Shown here: in pieces, positions 16,580 to 26,199 of the stretch
Numbering within the stretch: position 1 is the stretch's first letter
Layout of the letters: every line of letters begins with the position of its first letter
NCBI RefSeq assembly: GCF_014652575.1
Contig: NZ_BMZB01000001.1
Location: 682,001 to 746,000 of the forward strand
Source of the DNA: Asticcacaulis endophyticus
GTDB lineage: Bacteria; Pseudomonadota; Alphaproteobacteria; Caulobacterales; Caulobacteraceae
Direction of reading: 5' to 3'
DNA: 64,000 nucleotides
Program-made: the position numbers and the translations under genes
The notes under the pieces: generated by a model
Told to the model about the DNA's origin: nothing
Seen by the model: the letters and a program-made list of their open reading frames with translations, nothing else
Databases searched by the model: none

Positions 16580-16662
16580 AGTTGGCGGTCACACTCGCCG
16601 TGAAAATTTCAAAAAAACAAAAAAAGCCAATGGCTGGTCAGGCCATATACATGGAGAAACAA

Positions 16663-19551
16663 ATGGATATCAGGTTCTCACGCTCTGTGCGTGCGCGTAC
16701 CCGCATGGCTCGCGCCAGCCTTCTCGGTGCCACCATTCTGGCCGGTATGGCCGGATCAGTTTGGGCTCAGGATGCGGCTCCGCAAGCCACAACGCCCCCA
16801 CCGGCTACCAGCGAAGACGTCACCGAAGTGGTCGTGGTCGGCTATCGCGGTTCATTGCTGAACTCAGCCCGCGCCAAGCAAAATGCCGTCAATTTCACCG
16901 ACTCCATCTTTGCGCAGGACATGGGTAAGTTTCCGGATCTGAACCTGGCGGAATCCCTGCAACGTATTCCGGGCGTGCAGATTTCACGCAACGGCTATAC
17001 CGGTGAAGGCACTCAGGTCAATGTACGCGGCCTTGGCCCCAGCTTCACCAAGGTCGTCCTGAACGGCAACGGGGTTGCGGTGGCCTCTGACGGCGGCATC
17101 GATGGAGGATCGTCCAACCGCGAAGTCGATCTTGACCTGTTTCCGTCCGAACTGTTCACGCGCCTGACCGTCTCGAAATCCCCGCTGGCCAGCCAGCTTG
17201 AAGGCGGCATGTCTATCGTCGATATGCGCAATGCCCGCCCGTTCGATAACAAGGGCCAGCACATCAGCGTCTCCGTGTCCGGCACCTATGGGCAGGCGTC
17301 CGAAGAATTTGCCCCGCGTGGCGCGATTACCTTCTCCAAGACCTGGGACAAGTGGGGCGTTCTGGTCGGCCTTGCCGGATCGAGCCAGCGCACCCGCTCG
17401 GACGGCTTTGACTCCGTCGGCTGGAGCAATGCCAATCTGGCCTGTCCGACCGGCAGCACCGATTGCAGCAACGCTCAGGGCAATAATTTCAGCTTCGCCA
17501 CGGTCGTTCCGGCCAATGCCGGCAATGGTCTGACGCCGGGTGCGACCCTGGGTCTTACGGAGCTTTTGGCGCTCAACCCCGGCCTGACGGCCAATCAGTT
17601 GACCAATGCCATGATCCCGCGTCTGGGCCGTCTGAACTATATCGATGGCAAGCGTGACCGGATTACCCTGCTGACGGCGGTTGAATATCGTCCGTCCGAT
17701 GATCTGCGCTTTGCCCTCGATATCATGGGCGCCAAGGCCAAGGGCGAATATGACCGCTCCAGCTTCAACTGGTTCGTGCGTAACTCATCGACCGGGGCGA
17801 CCGGCGGTATGGTGCCGCTGAATCTTAAGGTCGATGCCAACAATGTCGTGACGTCGGGCACCTTTGCCAACTCGGCCATGTTTGTCGAAGCGCGCACCTT
17901 TGATGAAGACCTCGACTTCATCAATATCAACCCCAGCATGACCTGGCAGATCAATGAAAAGCTCCGCCTCGATGCGCAACTGAACTACACCCACAGCGTC
18001 TTCTTCCGTGAGGCCCCCAGCTTCCTGTTCAATACGCCGTTCAATTCAGGCCTGACGGTCAACTACACCAATGACGGCGATATCCCGACCATCACGCCCA
18101 GCGCCAATATCGCTGACCCCAATCTGGGCTGGACCTGGAACCGCGTCAATATTCAGAACGTCAAGCGCAGCACCTATACCCAAGGCGCCCACGCTGATCT
18201 GATCTATGACTTTGACAATGGTGCGGTGCTGAAAACCGGCTACGCCTATGATGAGGCTGACCGCCGCATTCAGGCCTATGACAACTCGGCCAACTATCAA
18301 GCCTTTGCGTTTGCGGCGGTGCCGCAAACGGCCATTGCCGGGTATCTGGGCACGGGGCCTGCGTCCAATTTCACCCATATTCTGGACGGGACGCCGGGCT
18401 TTACCCTGCATGTGCTGCCTGATCTCGATAAACTGAAAGCGGCGACCAACTATGCCGCCTATAATGCAGCCGCCCCCGCCACCAACAGCTCGGCGCTGGG
18501 CACGCCTTCGGGCCGCATTAACGACAGCACCCAAGGCCTCTACGGCGAATATGCCGCTACCTTCCCGATCGCGTCCTTTGATGTGAAGGTCAATTACGGT
18601 GTGCGCTGGTTTGAAACCGATCAGACCGTGACGGGGCCGATCACCGTCAATGGCGTGACCACCTTCCAGACGCTGGAAACCAGCTATGGCGGCGTCCTGC
18701 CCTCGTTTAACGCCTCGACCAAGCTGACCGATAAGCTGCTGGTGCGGGCGGCGGCCTCAAAGACCGTGACCCGCGCCAACCCGAACAGCCTCCTGCCGGG
18801 CGTCAGCTTCTCTGACCCGTCGGCGCAGAACGCTTCGTCGGGCAATCCGTCGCTCAAGCCGTACTATTCGGAAAACTATGATCTGGGTGCGGAATACTAC
18901 ACCGGCGGTCTGGGTTATGTCAGTGCGGCGATATTTAAGAAGCACGTCACCGGCTATACGCAGGTCCGTCAGACGACCCAGTTGTTCACCGATCTGGGCA
19001 TTGATTTCGCCGGTCTGACGGCCCAGCAACAGCAGGCCATCAATGATCGCGGCGGCCCGTCGGTGGCGCAGGTATTTGTCAACACGCCGGTGAATATCGA
19101 CTCGATCAACCTGACCGGCATAGAGCTGGGCTGGGTGCAGCCGCTCGATTTCATCGTCGACGGTTTGGGCTTCAGCACCAACTACACCCATCTGGATGAC
19201 GGCTTTGACGGAGCCAAGGCGCAGCTATCGCCGCAAACCGTCAATGCCACCGGCTATTATGAAAATGATAAGCTGTCGTTCCGCCTCAGCTATGTCTGGT
19301 TCGATGAGCGTATCGTGGCCGGTGCCCCTCAGAACGGGCTGATGCTGCCGCTTAAAGCCACAGATCGCGGTCAGGTCGATATGGCCGCCAGCTATAATAC
19401 CGCGTTCTGGGGTTCAGAGGGTCAGATCACCTTTGAAGCCACCAACATCACTAACGAGCCGTTCCGCACCCTGTTCGGCTATGAAAATGCCGCCTACAGC
19501 CACTTCAACCCTGGTGCCATGTACCACATCGGCTGGAGTGGTAAGTTCTGA
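16663..19551 (+). CDS. TonB-dependent receptor, probably for glucuronoxylan oligosaccharides
   Basis: 962 residues from the ATG at 16663, which has GGAG six bases upstream; a longer frame opens at 16582 without a ribosome site. The N-terminus is a signal peptide ending at about VWAQ. The plug domain carries VVVVGYRGS, DMGKFPDLNLAESLQRIPGVQ and a VNVRGLGP motif, and the barrel ends in HIGWSGKF with C-terminal Phe, the signal for outer-membrane assembly. This is the large receptor type common in Caulobacter and Xanthomonas. It takes up substrates with energy from TonB. Divergence from aguA-uxaC-manD and the shared operators suggest aldouronic oligosaccharides as cargo (inference). Confidence 0.95.
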   Translation: MDIRFSRSVRARTRMARASLLGATILAGMAGSVWAQDAAPQATTPPPATSEDVTEVVVVGYRGSLLNSARAKQNAVNFTDSIFAQDMGKFPDLNLAESLQRIPGVQISRNGYTGEGTQVNVRGLGPSFTKVVLNGNGVAVASDGGIDGGSSNREVDLDLFPSELFTRLTVSKSPLASQLEGGMSIVDMRNARPFDNKGQHISVSVSGTYGQASEEFAPRGAITFSKTWDKWGVLVGLAGSSQRTRSDGFDSVGWSNANLACPTGSTDCSNAQGNNFSFATVVPANAGNGLTPGATLGLTELLALNPGLTANQLTNAMIPRLGRLNYIDGKRDRITLLTAVEYRPSDDLRFALDIMGAKAKGEYDRSSFNWFVRNSSTGATGGMVPLNLKVDANNVVTSGTFANSAMFVEARTFDEDLDFININPSMTWQINEKLRLDAQLNYTHSVFFREAPSFLFNTPFNSGLTVNYTNDGDIPTITPSANIADPNLGWTWNRVNIQNVKRSTYTQGAHADLIYDFDNGAVLKTGYAYDEADRRIQAYDNSANYQAFAFAAVPQTAIAGYLGTGPASNFTHILDGTPGFTLHVLPDLDKLKAATNYAAYNAAAPATNSSALGTPSGRINDSTQGLYGEYAATFPIASFDVKVNYGVRWFETDQTVTGPITVNGVTTFQTLETSYGGVLPSFNASTKLTDKLLVRAAASKTVTRANPNSLLPGVSFSDPSAQNASSGNPSLKPYYSENYDLGAEYYTGGLGYVSAAIFKKHVTGYTQVRQTTQLFTDLGIDFAGLTAQQQQAINDRGGPSVAQVFVNTPVNIDSINLTGIELGWVQPLDFIVDGLGFSTNYTHLDDGFDGAKAQLSPQTVNATGYYENDKLSFRLSYVWFDERIVAGAPQNGLMLPLKATDRGQVDMAASYNTAFWGSEGQITFEATNITNEPFRTLFGYENAAYSHFNPGAMYHIGWSGKF

Positions 19552-19591
19552 TCCAAAGGTAAAAACCGTCCTTTTAAATGGTCCTTTCCTT

Positions 19592-19623
19592 GCGGCATGC
19601 CTTCGGGTGTGCCGCTTTTTTTT
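19592..19623 (+). terminator. Rho-independent terminator after the TonB receptor
   Basis: GCGGCATGCC and GGTGTGCCGC pair around a TTCG loop (ten pairs, two of them G-T), followed by eight T. It lies 40 bases after the receptor stop and separates it from the regulator gene. Confidence 0.9.
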
Positions 19624-19734
19624 GCGCTTTTTTTGTACCGCGAACTCAGTGCGTTAAGTCTTTCTAAAGCGGCGCAAATCAGGCATAGGTAGAGGGCAAG
19701 TACGGCTCTGGGCCGTCCGGATACATGAACACAG

Positions 19735-20487
19735 ATGTCTGAACCGAAGAAACTTTACCGGCGCATCGCCGATTCCATCGCGGCCGATATTCAGTCCGGC
19801 CGCTACAAACCCGGTGATCGCCTGCCGCCGGAGCGGGATCTGGCCGTGCAGTACGGCGTCAGCCGCCCGACCTTGCGCGAAGCCATGATCGCGCTGGAAA
19901 TCTTAGGCATGATCGAAGCCAAGCATGGCCTCGGCATCATTGTTACCAAGACCAAACCTGATCCGCTGCCGTTCTCAGACTCTGAGATCGGCGCGTTTGA
20001 ACTGATCGAAGCCCGTCGTCTGCTGGAGGGCGAAGTGTGCGCACTGGCCGCGACCCTGATCACCGATGAGCAGGTGACCGAGCTTGAGGATCTGGTTAAT
20101 CAGATGCACCATGCCGACCCTGAGCGGGCCGAGCGGGCCGACCGTGAGTTCCACGTCCTGATTGCCAAGATCAGCGGCAACGGCGCGATTGCCTCCTGTG
20201 TCGAAAACCTGTGGGACTGGCGCTACCGGTCACCGCTGGCGCGCAATATTCTGGCGCGGGCGGCTAATCTGGGTATGGGGGCGCGGATTGATGAGCACGG
20301 CGATATTCTGGCCGCCCTCAAAAGCCGCTCAGGCAATGCCGCGCGTCAGGCCATGCATGACCATCTTGACCGGGTGATTGAGCATCTGTTGAACGCCACC
20401 GAAATCGTGGCGGTTGAGCGCGTGCGTCAAGCTAATTCCGAACGCCGTCAGGCCATTGCCCGTCGCCTCAAAGGCGTGACGGATTAG
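19735..20487 (+). CDS. GntR-family transcriptional regulator, FadR subfamily (FCD domain)
   Basis: 250 residues. A winged-helix DNA-binding domain spans about 5-72 (GDRLPPERDLA, VSRPTLREA), followed by a helical FCD ligand domain (about 85-220) with its Asp/His-rich metal site, including REFHVLIAKISGN. UxuR, ExuR and LldR are of this type. It lies directly after the receptor of the glucuronate locus, and two FadR-form operators flank that locus, so a uronate-responsive repressor (UxuR-like) is the best reading. The ligand is inferred from context. Confidence 0.92.
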   Translation: MSEPKKLYRRIADSIAADIQSGRYKPGDRLPPERDLAVQYGVSRPTLREAMIALEILGMIEAKHGLGIIVTKTKPDPLPFSDSEIGAFELIEARRLLEGEVCALAATLITDEQVTELEDLVNQMHHADPERAERADREFHVLIAKISGNGAIASCVENLWDWRYRSPLARNILARAANLGMGARIDEHGDILAALKSRSGNAARQAMHDHLDRVIEHLLNATEIVAVERVRQANSERRQAIARRLKGVTD

Positions 20488-20490
20488 AGG

Positions 20491-21972
20491 TCAGGCCACT
20501 AAGGTTTCCATCTCGCTCTTAACCTTGGCCGAAGCGTCCGCGACCTGAGTAAAGGTCTCACTGATGGTGCTCAGGCTGTCATTGATCTGACCCACGGCAC
20601 CCACCGCCGTCTGCATATTGTGGCTGATCTCACCCGTAGCGGCATTTTGTTGCTCAATAGCGCTGGCGACTGAGGACACGTTCTCCAGCACACCCGTCAT
20701 GGACTGAGTAATCAGGCCCAGTGCATCAACCACTTCGTTGGTGACGGCCTGCATGTTGGCGATTTCAGCGGCGATGGTCTGAGTTGAGCGCGCTGCCTGA
20801 TTGGCCAGGGACTTGACCTCGGACGCCACCACGGCAAAGCCTCTGCCCGCCTCACCCGCCCGGGCGGACTCGATGGTGGCGTTGAGCGCCAGCAGGTTGA
20901 TTTGCCCGGCGATATCCTGAATGATTGAGACGACATTGTTCATGGCCGTGGCTGAATTATTGAGCGTGCCCGCCGATGTATTGGCGTGGGCGGTGTGATC
21001 GAACACCCCCTCGACGCTGACCTTGGCGCTGGTCATTGCGTGGGAAATTTCGCGCACACTCTGGCTCAGTTCCTCGGACGCGGCCGCCACGGAGTTGATA
21101 ATCGCGCCAGTTTCGGACGACGCGTCGGAGGCGCTGCCCGCCATCCGGTTACACACCAATATCTGCTCGATCACCCCGTTGAGGTTCTGATTGAGGGTTT
21201 CGTTGCGCAGGCGTTTTCTCACCACATCAGAAATATCCGTAGCGAATTTGACGATCTTCACCACCGCGCCGGCATCATCGAAAATAGGATTATAGGCCGC
21301 CTGAATATAGACGTCCGAACCATCGCGTTTCAAACGCCTGAACTCACCCGCCTGAAACTCACCCTGCGCCAGATTTCGCCAGAAGGTTCGATAGTCTGCT
21401 GACTGCGTATAGGCCTGATCGCAGAACATGCGGTGATGCTGGCCCTCAATATCCTTTAGGGTATAGCCCAGGGTTTTCAGGAAATTGTCATTGGCCGTCA
21501 ATATAGTCCCATCAGTGGTAAATTCGATGACCGCCTGCACGCGACCGATGGCCGCCATCTTGCCCTTGTAGTCCAGCTCTTTCAGCTTGGCGTCAGTGAT
21601 GTCGGAGGCAAATTTTATAACCTTGACCACATTGCCGCGCTCATCGCGAATAGGATTATAGGTCGCCTGCAGCCAGATGACGCGCCCGCCCTTGCCAAAG
21701 CGCTTATACTCATTTGAGGCAAACAGACCATTGCCCAGATCGCGCCAAAACCTGCGGTAGTCTTCACTATCGACATAGGCCTGATCGCAGAACAGGCCGT
21801 GATGCCGGCCCTTTATGTCTTCGAGGTTATAACCTACCGTTTGTAGAAAATTGCTATTGGCCGTCAGTACATAACCGTCTGGCGTAAACTCAATCACAGC
21901 CTGTGAAGCATTTAACGCCGCAATTACCGCCTGATCTTCACGCACACTGGACTTGGTGAACCCTTTAAACAT
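20491..21972 (-). CDS. Soluble methyl-accepting chemotaxis transducer with two PAS domains (BdlA/Aer-like)
   Basis: 493 residues with no membrane segment. Two tandem PAS domains (about 18-132 and 140-254) are near copies of each other: each has VIEFT-DG, F-DQAY, AYNPI or TYNPI and IVKFA or VIKFA followed by DITD/DISD. The rest is a methyl-accepting signalling coiled coil with the conserved hairpin tip ([20 protein letters not shown]) that binds CheA/CheW. PAS domains of this type often hold haem or flavin, giving oxygen or redox sensing, as in Aer or BdlA. It is convergent with the GntR gene, with 3 bases between stops. Confidence 0.94.
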   Translation of the reverse strand: MFKGFTKSSVREDQAVIAALNASQAVIEFTPDGYVLTANSNFLQTVGYNLEDIKGRHHGLFCDQAYVDSEDYRRFWRDLGNGLFASNEYKRFGKGGRVIWLQATYNPIRDERGNVVKVIKFASDITDAKLKELDYKGKMAAIGRVQAVIEFTTDGTILTANDNFLKTLGYTLKDIEGQHHRMFCDQAYTQSADYRTFWRNLAQGEFQAGEFRRLKRDGSDVYIQAAYNPIFDDAGAVVKIVKFATDISDVVRKRLRNETLNQNLNGVIEQILVCNRMAGSASDASSETGAIINSVAAASEELSQSVREISHAMTSAKVSVEGVFDHTAHANTSAGTLNNSATAMNNVVSIIQDIAGQINLLALNATIESARAGEAGRGFAVVASEVKSLANQAARSTQTIAAEIANMQAVTNEVVDALGLITQSMTGVLENVSSVASAIEQQNAATGEISHNMQTAVGAVGQINDSLSTISETFTQVADASAKVKSEMETLVA

Positions 21973-22099
21973 CAGACTCGACCCTTATATTGCAGCGCAC
22001 AAACAATTTATGCGTGTAATGAAGGGTGCGGCCTAATTGTTTAAAAAAGTGTTCACCATGATTCAGGGCCCGCAGGCTGTGGCAAAATAATTACGCCAA

Positions 22100-22942
22100 T
22101 CAGTGATTGCCGCCGATCAGATCGCCCAATCCTCCGAGTACGGAGCCTTCGCCGCGTGATTGCCCGCCCCCGGCGGCCGCCGCCAAAATCCGGCCTGACA
22201 GGCGCGAGAACGGCAGGGACTGAATCCACACCTTGCCCGGTCCGGTCAGTTGCGCGAAGAAAACACCCTCCCCGCCGAACAGCATGGACTTGACGCCACC
22301 GGCGGTGATCAGGTCGAAATCGATGGTATCGGTGAAGGCGGCGACGCAGCCGGTATCGACATGCAATTGTTCCCCGGCTTTCAATTCGCGCTCAATGACC
22401 ATGCCGCCGAACTGCACGAACACCCAGCCATCGCCTTCCAGCTTTTGCATGATAAAGCCTTCGCCGCCAAACAGGCCGGTCATGATCTTGCGCTGGAAAT
22501 GGATGCCAATCGATACGCCCTTAGCCGCGGCCAGAAACGAGTCCTTTTGGCAGATCAGACGCCCGCCATATTGATCCAGCTTCAGCGGCACGACCACGCC
22601 CGGCACCGGCGCGCCAAAGGCCACCCGCGCCTTACCAGAACCATTATGGGTGAAGACGGTGGTAAACAGGCTCTCGCCGGTCAGCAGGCGCTTACCCGCT
22701 CCCAACAGCTTGCCCATAAATCCGCTCTGCTGCGCCGAGCCATCGCCAAACACCGTCGTCATGCCGACGCTTGAGTCTTTCCAAACCATAGCGCCCGCTT
22801 CGGCAACCGCGCTTTCGCCGGGGTCGAGTTCGATTTCGACGAACTGAAGCTCCTGACCTTTGATTTCGTACTCGATGTCATCAGAGACACCGGCTGCCTT
22901 ATGGTGGGTGCGCTCGCCAAAGCCTGTGGGATAGTCGGTCAT
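22100..22942 (-). CDS. AIM24 / TIGR00266-family protein
   Basis: 280 residues from the ATG at 22942 (start MTDYPTG, weak AGGA upstream); a longer frame from 22981 has no better site. Family features are the N-terminal EIKGQELQFVEIELDPGES, then AGAMVWKDSSV, and a long run of beta strands with repeated glycine turns, ending in a Gly-rich tail. The fold is a beta-helix-like AIM24 domain found in bacteria and mitochondria; the bacterial function is not known. It stands alone between the PAS transducer and the pectate lyase. Confidence 0.88.
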   Translation of the reverse strand: MTDYPTGFGERTHHKAAGVSDDIEYEIKGQELQFVEIELDPGESAVAEAGAMVWKDSSVGMTTVFGDGSAQQSGFMGKLLGAGKRLLTGESLFTTVFTHNGSGKARVAFGAPVPGVVVPLKLDQYGGRLICQKDSFLAAAKGVSIGIHFQRKIMTGLFGGEGFIMQKLEGDGWVFVQFGGMVIERELKAGEQLHVDTGCVAAFTDTIDFDLITAGGVKSMLFGGEGVFFAQLTGPGKVWIQSLPFSRLSGRILAAAAGGGQSRGEGSVLGGLGDLIGGNH

Positions 22943-23013
22943 GTGGAAAATCCTGTTGTGAGTTTGCCCGATGATTAGCACAGGGGCGCACCCGGCTTCA
23001 CCTTAAATCAAAT

Positions 23014-24144
23014 TCATCTGACCGAATGGCGGGCCTTCCAGGCCGGATACTCAACCTCAATCAACCGCTGCGGCCAGTCGCCGTACCAGCTATAGCCTGA
23101 CCGGCGCTCCGGGTGGATATCGGCATAGGTTTTGACCCGCACCCCATCGCGGTTCGCCAAAACGACCGAGTTGTCGGTGAGGTCATAAAACCGCGCCCAC
23201 AGAGGTGGGGCTTTATCATCGGCCACCAGTTCACGATCGAAAGTGGCGGTGTGGTAGTCGTACTTAACCGGCGGGTCGAGTGGTATGGTCTTTAAGGCAT
23301 AACCCTTAATTTCAGAGCGCTTAAGCCAGTTCACCGCACCCTCAATGGCGGCGATCTGTTGCGGCGTCGGGTGGTCTATGCTCATCAGGTAATCGAGCAT
23401 GGCCACGGTTTCCTGAGACACAATGGCGGGCAGTTCAAAAGTACGGCCCTTCGACGGCATAAGGCTTACCGGATCATATTGTCCGGCCCAGCCGGTCAGC
23501 GTCCCGTTTTGCCGGATCTGCAGCTTTAACACGCAGTCATCGCCGCGTTTCAAAGCCGCTTCAGTCGTCTGGCGGGTCGCCTCATCGATCGATGTAAACG
23601 GTGCCTGTTTCAGACTTATTTTGCGCAACATTCTGAGGTTACCGGAGGTGACCTCATCGGCAATGGTCAGCTTATGGTGATAGTCGGTCGAGGGCGGCAA
23701 GGTATGGGGCCAGCCACCGCATACCGGCATTTGCTGCGACAGGGTAAACTCAAGCCCCTTCATGGCGGCGGTGCGGTATTTATCGCTTTTCGTCTGATCA
23801 TATACCGCCATCAGATATTCGATCTGGGCATAGATATTGCGATTATCAAAGCTTACGCGTGGATCGGATTTTTGCGCGGTGATGGCCGCGATTTCCTGCG
23901 CATTGAGCTTACGGGCCGGGTCCTGATTTTCGATCCAGCCGCCGTTCTGGCGTTGATACAGAAGGATATTATCTGCGATTTCAACGATTTGATCATCGCT
24001 ATAGCGGACATAGTCTTTCCCGTGGCGGTTCTGCCAATGATGAACGGCGTCGGAAAAACTGTCCAGCCGGACCGCCTCATAGGCATAGGCCGTGGGTGCC
24101 GTAAGCACCAACAATCCCAGATATATTGCGCCAAACCGTTTCAT
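23014..24144 (-). CDS. pelA: Pectate lyase, polysaccharide lyase family 10, exported
   Basis: 376 residues from the ATG at 24144 with GGAGG five bases upstream. A signal peptide covers about 1-21 (ending AYA). Family marks are NILLYQRQNGGWIEN near the N-terminus, IYAQIEYLMAVY, the CGGWP segment, and the C-terminal LWARFYDL, RDGVRVKTYADI and ERRSGYSWYGDWP. PL10 enzymes cleave polygalacturonate by beta-elimination using an Arg as base and calcium-binding acids. It is not in an operon, but KduD (50221) could act on products of pectin breakdown. Confidence 0.9.
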   Translation of the reverse strand: MKRFGAIYLGLLVLTAPTAYAYEAVRLDSFSDAVHHWQNRHGKDYVRYSDDQIVEIADNILLYQRQNGGWIENQDPARKLNAQEIAAITAQKSDPRVSFDNRNIYAQIEYLMAVYDQTKSDKYRTAAMKGLEFTLSQQMPVCGGWPHTLPPSTDYHHKLTIADEVTSGNLRMLRKISLKQAPFTSIDEATRQTTEAALKRGDDCVLKLQIRQNGTLTGWAGQYDPVSLMPSKGRTFELPAIVSQETVAMLDYLMSIDHPTPQQIAAIEGAVNWLKRSEIKGYALKTIPLDPPVKYDYHTATFDRELVADDKAPPLWARFYDLTDNSVVLANRDGVRVKTYADIHPERRSGYSWYGDWPQRLIEVEYPAWKARHSVR

Positions 24145-24222
24145 GTGATCCTCCGTTTTTTGCGGTGATCGTGCCACCACTGCCGCAGAACACAAGCCAC
24201 AAAATCAGTTGGCAGGGCTAAG

Positions 24223-24270
24223 ATTTCACCCTATGGTCGCAGCGGGTGTTAAGGGGGTATGGGGTGAAAT
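24223..24270. repeat. Inverted repeat between the divergent pectate lyase and membrane protein genes
   Basis: Arms ATTTCACCC (24223-24231) and GGGTGAAAT (24262-24270) are perfect over nine bases with 30 bases between. The position between divergent start codons fits an operator pair or a cruciform. Confidence 0.45.
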
Positions 24271-24377
24271 TTTCATTATCCAATGGATCAGATACGCTTG
24301 CCCTTAAGAACAGCGATTGCGGTTACGCTGTGACCGAAGCGATCGCTTAATTCATATATTTAAAAAGGGAGAGCCTT

Positions 24378-25133
24378 ATGAAATTTACGATTGGAAACAC
24401 GCTCAACGAAGGCTTTGGGCTGTTGTCGCAATATCTTGGCAAGATCGCTATTGCCGGGCTGTTGGTCTACGTCCTGCCTATGGTGGCGGCGGTTCTGGGC
24501 CTGTTTTTTAGCTACGGCTTTGATATTCAAAAGCCAGAACTACAGATAGAGCAAGGCATATATCTGCCATTCGGCATATATATGCTGGTATCGATAATTG
24601 CCGCGCTGTTGAGCATCTCAGTACTCACCGACATCATTATTAAGGGTGAGGCGCGTCAACCCTTTAGCCTTGGGGCGTCGATCGGGCGGGGTTTTGCGAA
24701 TATGATTCCCCTGATTATTGTGGGCTTACTGTCGACGGTACTGATCATGGTGGGCTTCATTTTGCTGATTATTCCGGGCTTTATCGTGATGCTGGGCCTT
24801 TATGTGGCAACTACGGTTTATATTGCGGAACCGGGCATTGGCGTAATCGGCGCCCTTAAACGTAGCTGGGAGTTGACCAAGGGCCACCGCTGGCAGATCT
24901 TTCTTATCCTGCTGGTCGTTGGGATCTTGACCGCTCTGGCGGGTGGTGCTGTTGGCCTGCCTTTGGGGCTTATGGCTTCGACCATTCCGCCGGTGGTGAG
25001 CCTAACCATTCAAATGATCGTCAGCAGTGTTGCGTCTCTGGTGACGTTCGTATTTGTGGTCGCCATCTATCTGTGTCTGCGCCGCGCCAAGGAAGCCCAT
25101 ACGCCGGATGCGGTCGCCAATGTCTTTTCGTAA
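24378..25133 (+). CDS. Small polytopic membrane protein, YciC/GDPD-membrane-domain-like
   Basis: 251 residues, five or six hydrophobic segments, good GGGAG ribosome site. The layout FTIGNTLNEGFGLL at the N-terminus, a central IPLIIVGLLSTVLIMVGFI, and AEPGIGVIGALKRSWELTKGH fits the group of proteins with a glycerophosphodiester phosphodiesterase-like membrane domain (DUF7847/YciC style), in which the ALKRSWELTKG repeat motif is typical. No function is known for them. Confidence 0.7.
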   Translation: MKFTIGNTLNEGFGLLSQYLGKIAIAGLLVYVLPMVAAVLGLFFSYGFDIQKPELQIEQGIYLPFGIYMLVSIIAALLSISVLTDIIIKGEARQPFSLGASIGRGFANMIPLIIVGLLSTVLIMVGFILLIIPGFIVMLGLYVATTVYIAEPGIGVIGALKRSWELTKGHRWQIFLILLVVGILTALAGGAVGLPLGLMASTIPPVVSLTIQMIVSSVASLVTFVFVVAIYLCLRRAKEAHTPDAVANVFS

Positions 25134-25170
25134 CCTTGGTTTTTCGTAATCAGGTGTTGATCGGTTAAGA

Positions 25171-25200
25171 AAAAGCCTCCGCAATCGCGGAGGCTTTTTT
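25171..25200. terminator. Strong bidirectional rho-independent terminator
   Basis: A perfect 12-base stem (AAAAGCCTCCGC and its complement) around an AATC loop, with runs of A before and T after. It serves the membrane protein gene on the plus strand and the MoxR operon on the minus strand. Confidence 0.95.
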
Positions 25201-25203
25201 GTA

Positions 25204-25250
25204 GGAGCATTTTCCCATCAAATGGACTCATTTGATGGATCAGGAAGAGC
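25204..25250. repeat. Palindromic intergenic element, copy 1
   Basis: CCATCAAATG (25215-25224) and CATTTGATGG (25229-25238) flank four bases, preceded by GGAGCATTTT and followed by an AGAGC end. The core and flank match the element at 63108-63131 read in reverse, including the TTTTCCCATCAAATGGA run. Confidence 0.75.
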
Positions 25251-25263
25251 GACCAGCTAAAAA

Positions 25264-26199
25264 CTAGCGCACCTCGTCGTGCTTATCCTTGCGGCGTTTA
25301 CCGAGCAGCATCCGGCTTTCCAGATGGGCCCGTAAGGCCGCGTAAAAGGCGCGCAGGAAGGCTTCATCGGTCGGCACATCGTTGGTATTTTTAGGATCGT
25401 CCCAGCCGATGCGAGTCTTGATACGGGTCGCCACCGCCGCCATGGTCGCGGGCCTGCGTTCGCGTAAGACTTCCTCCAGCACACCCAGTTCTTTTTCGCC
25501 ATAAGCCTCAATCTGGGCGCGGCTGAACATGATACCGCTGCGCCGGTCAGCCTCGGTATCGGCCAGATCAATGCCCAGACTTTGGCGCGGCATATGGACC
25601 ACACGGGTGCCGCCCAGAAAATCGCCTAAGCGGGCCTGATCGCGGTTGAACAACGGCAGCAGGGCCAGAACCAGCGTCCATAAAAACGCCGACAGCGCCA
25701 CCCAGCCGCCGCCCTGCATGGTCATGCCCATCAGGGTCAGCGGCAGATAAAACTCGACCTCACGCAACATATTGCGGGTGATGACCATCACCGGTGTCAG
25801 GTGTCCGCCGTCATGGGCGATAACCCTGATTTTCAGCACCCGCTTACCCGGTGTCGCGGCGCGAGGCCCCATTTCAAACGCCATGAAATAGCCGGTGCGG
25901 ACAAAGAACATGGCCATGAAAAACAGGATCATCAGGATGTCGCCTAACCCTTTGGCGCGCTTCCAGTCCACCTGCTCAAACGGCAGAATAAAAAACAGCA
26001 GGATCAGGGCCACCGGGGCGGCAATGATGATCAGATAGTCAAGGATGAACGCCCCCAACCGCTCGGCAAATGTCGCGGTGATGAACGGCAGACGCACCCC
26101 TTCGGGCGTGGTGATATAGGTGACGCGGCGCTGATACTTGCCCTGAGCGTCAAAGCTTAGGGTATCATCCAGTATGGGCGGGGTCTTAGGCGCGGCCAT
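25264..26199 (-). CDS. RDD-family membrane protein
   Basis: 311 residues. The RDD domain begins with the Arg in AERLGAFILDYL and holds four hydrophobic segments; ATPGKRVLKIRV is the usual second motif. A hydrophilic C-terminal half of about 130 residues follows. It is the last gene of the MoxR operon and overlaps the SpoIIM-like gene by 14 bases. RDD proteins are thought to act in transport in some cases; in this operon context the role is unknown. Confidence 0.9.
   Translation of the reverse strand: MAAPKTPPILDDTLSFDAQGKYQRRVTYITTPEGVRLPFITATFAERLGAFILDYLIIIAAPVALILLFFILPFEQVDWKRAKGLGDILMILFFMAMFFVRTGYFMAFEMGPRAATPGKRVLKIRVIAHDGGHLTPVMVITRNMLREVEFYLPLTLMGMTMQGGGWVALSAFLWTLVLALLPLFNRDQARLGDFLGGTRVVHMPRQSLGIDLADTEADRRSGIMFSRAQIEAYGEKELGVLEEVLRERRPATMAAVATRIKTRIGWDDPKNTNDVPTDEAFLRAFYAALRAHLESRMLLGKRRKDKHDEVR

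Larger units (their letters stand above)
16018..16662. promoter_or_regulatory. Divergent control region between manD operon and TonB receptor
   Basis: 645 bases without a convincing gene; open frames at 16146-16331 and 16341-16541 lack ribosome sites and family features. The region is clearly more AT-rich than its surroundings. It holds two sites of FadR/UxuR form, a TTAGCGCTAA palindrome, two other inverted repeats and candidate promoters, listed separately. It should control both the uronate operon to the left and the receptor to the right. Confidence 0.8.
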
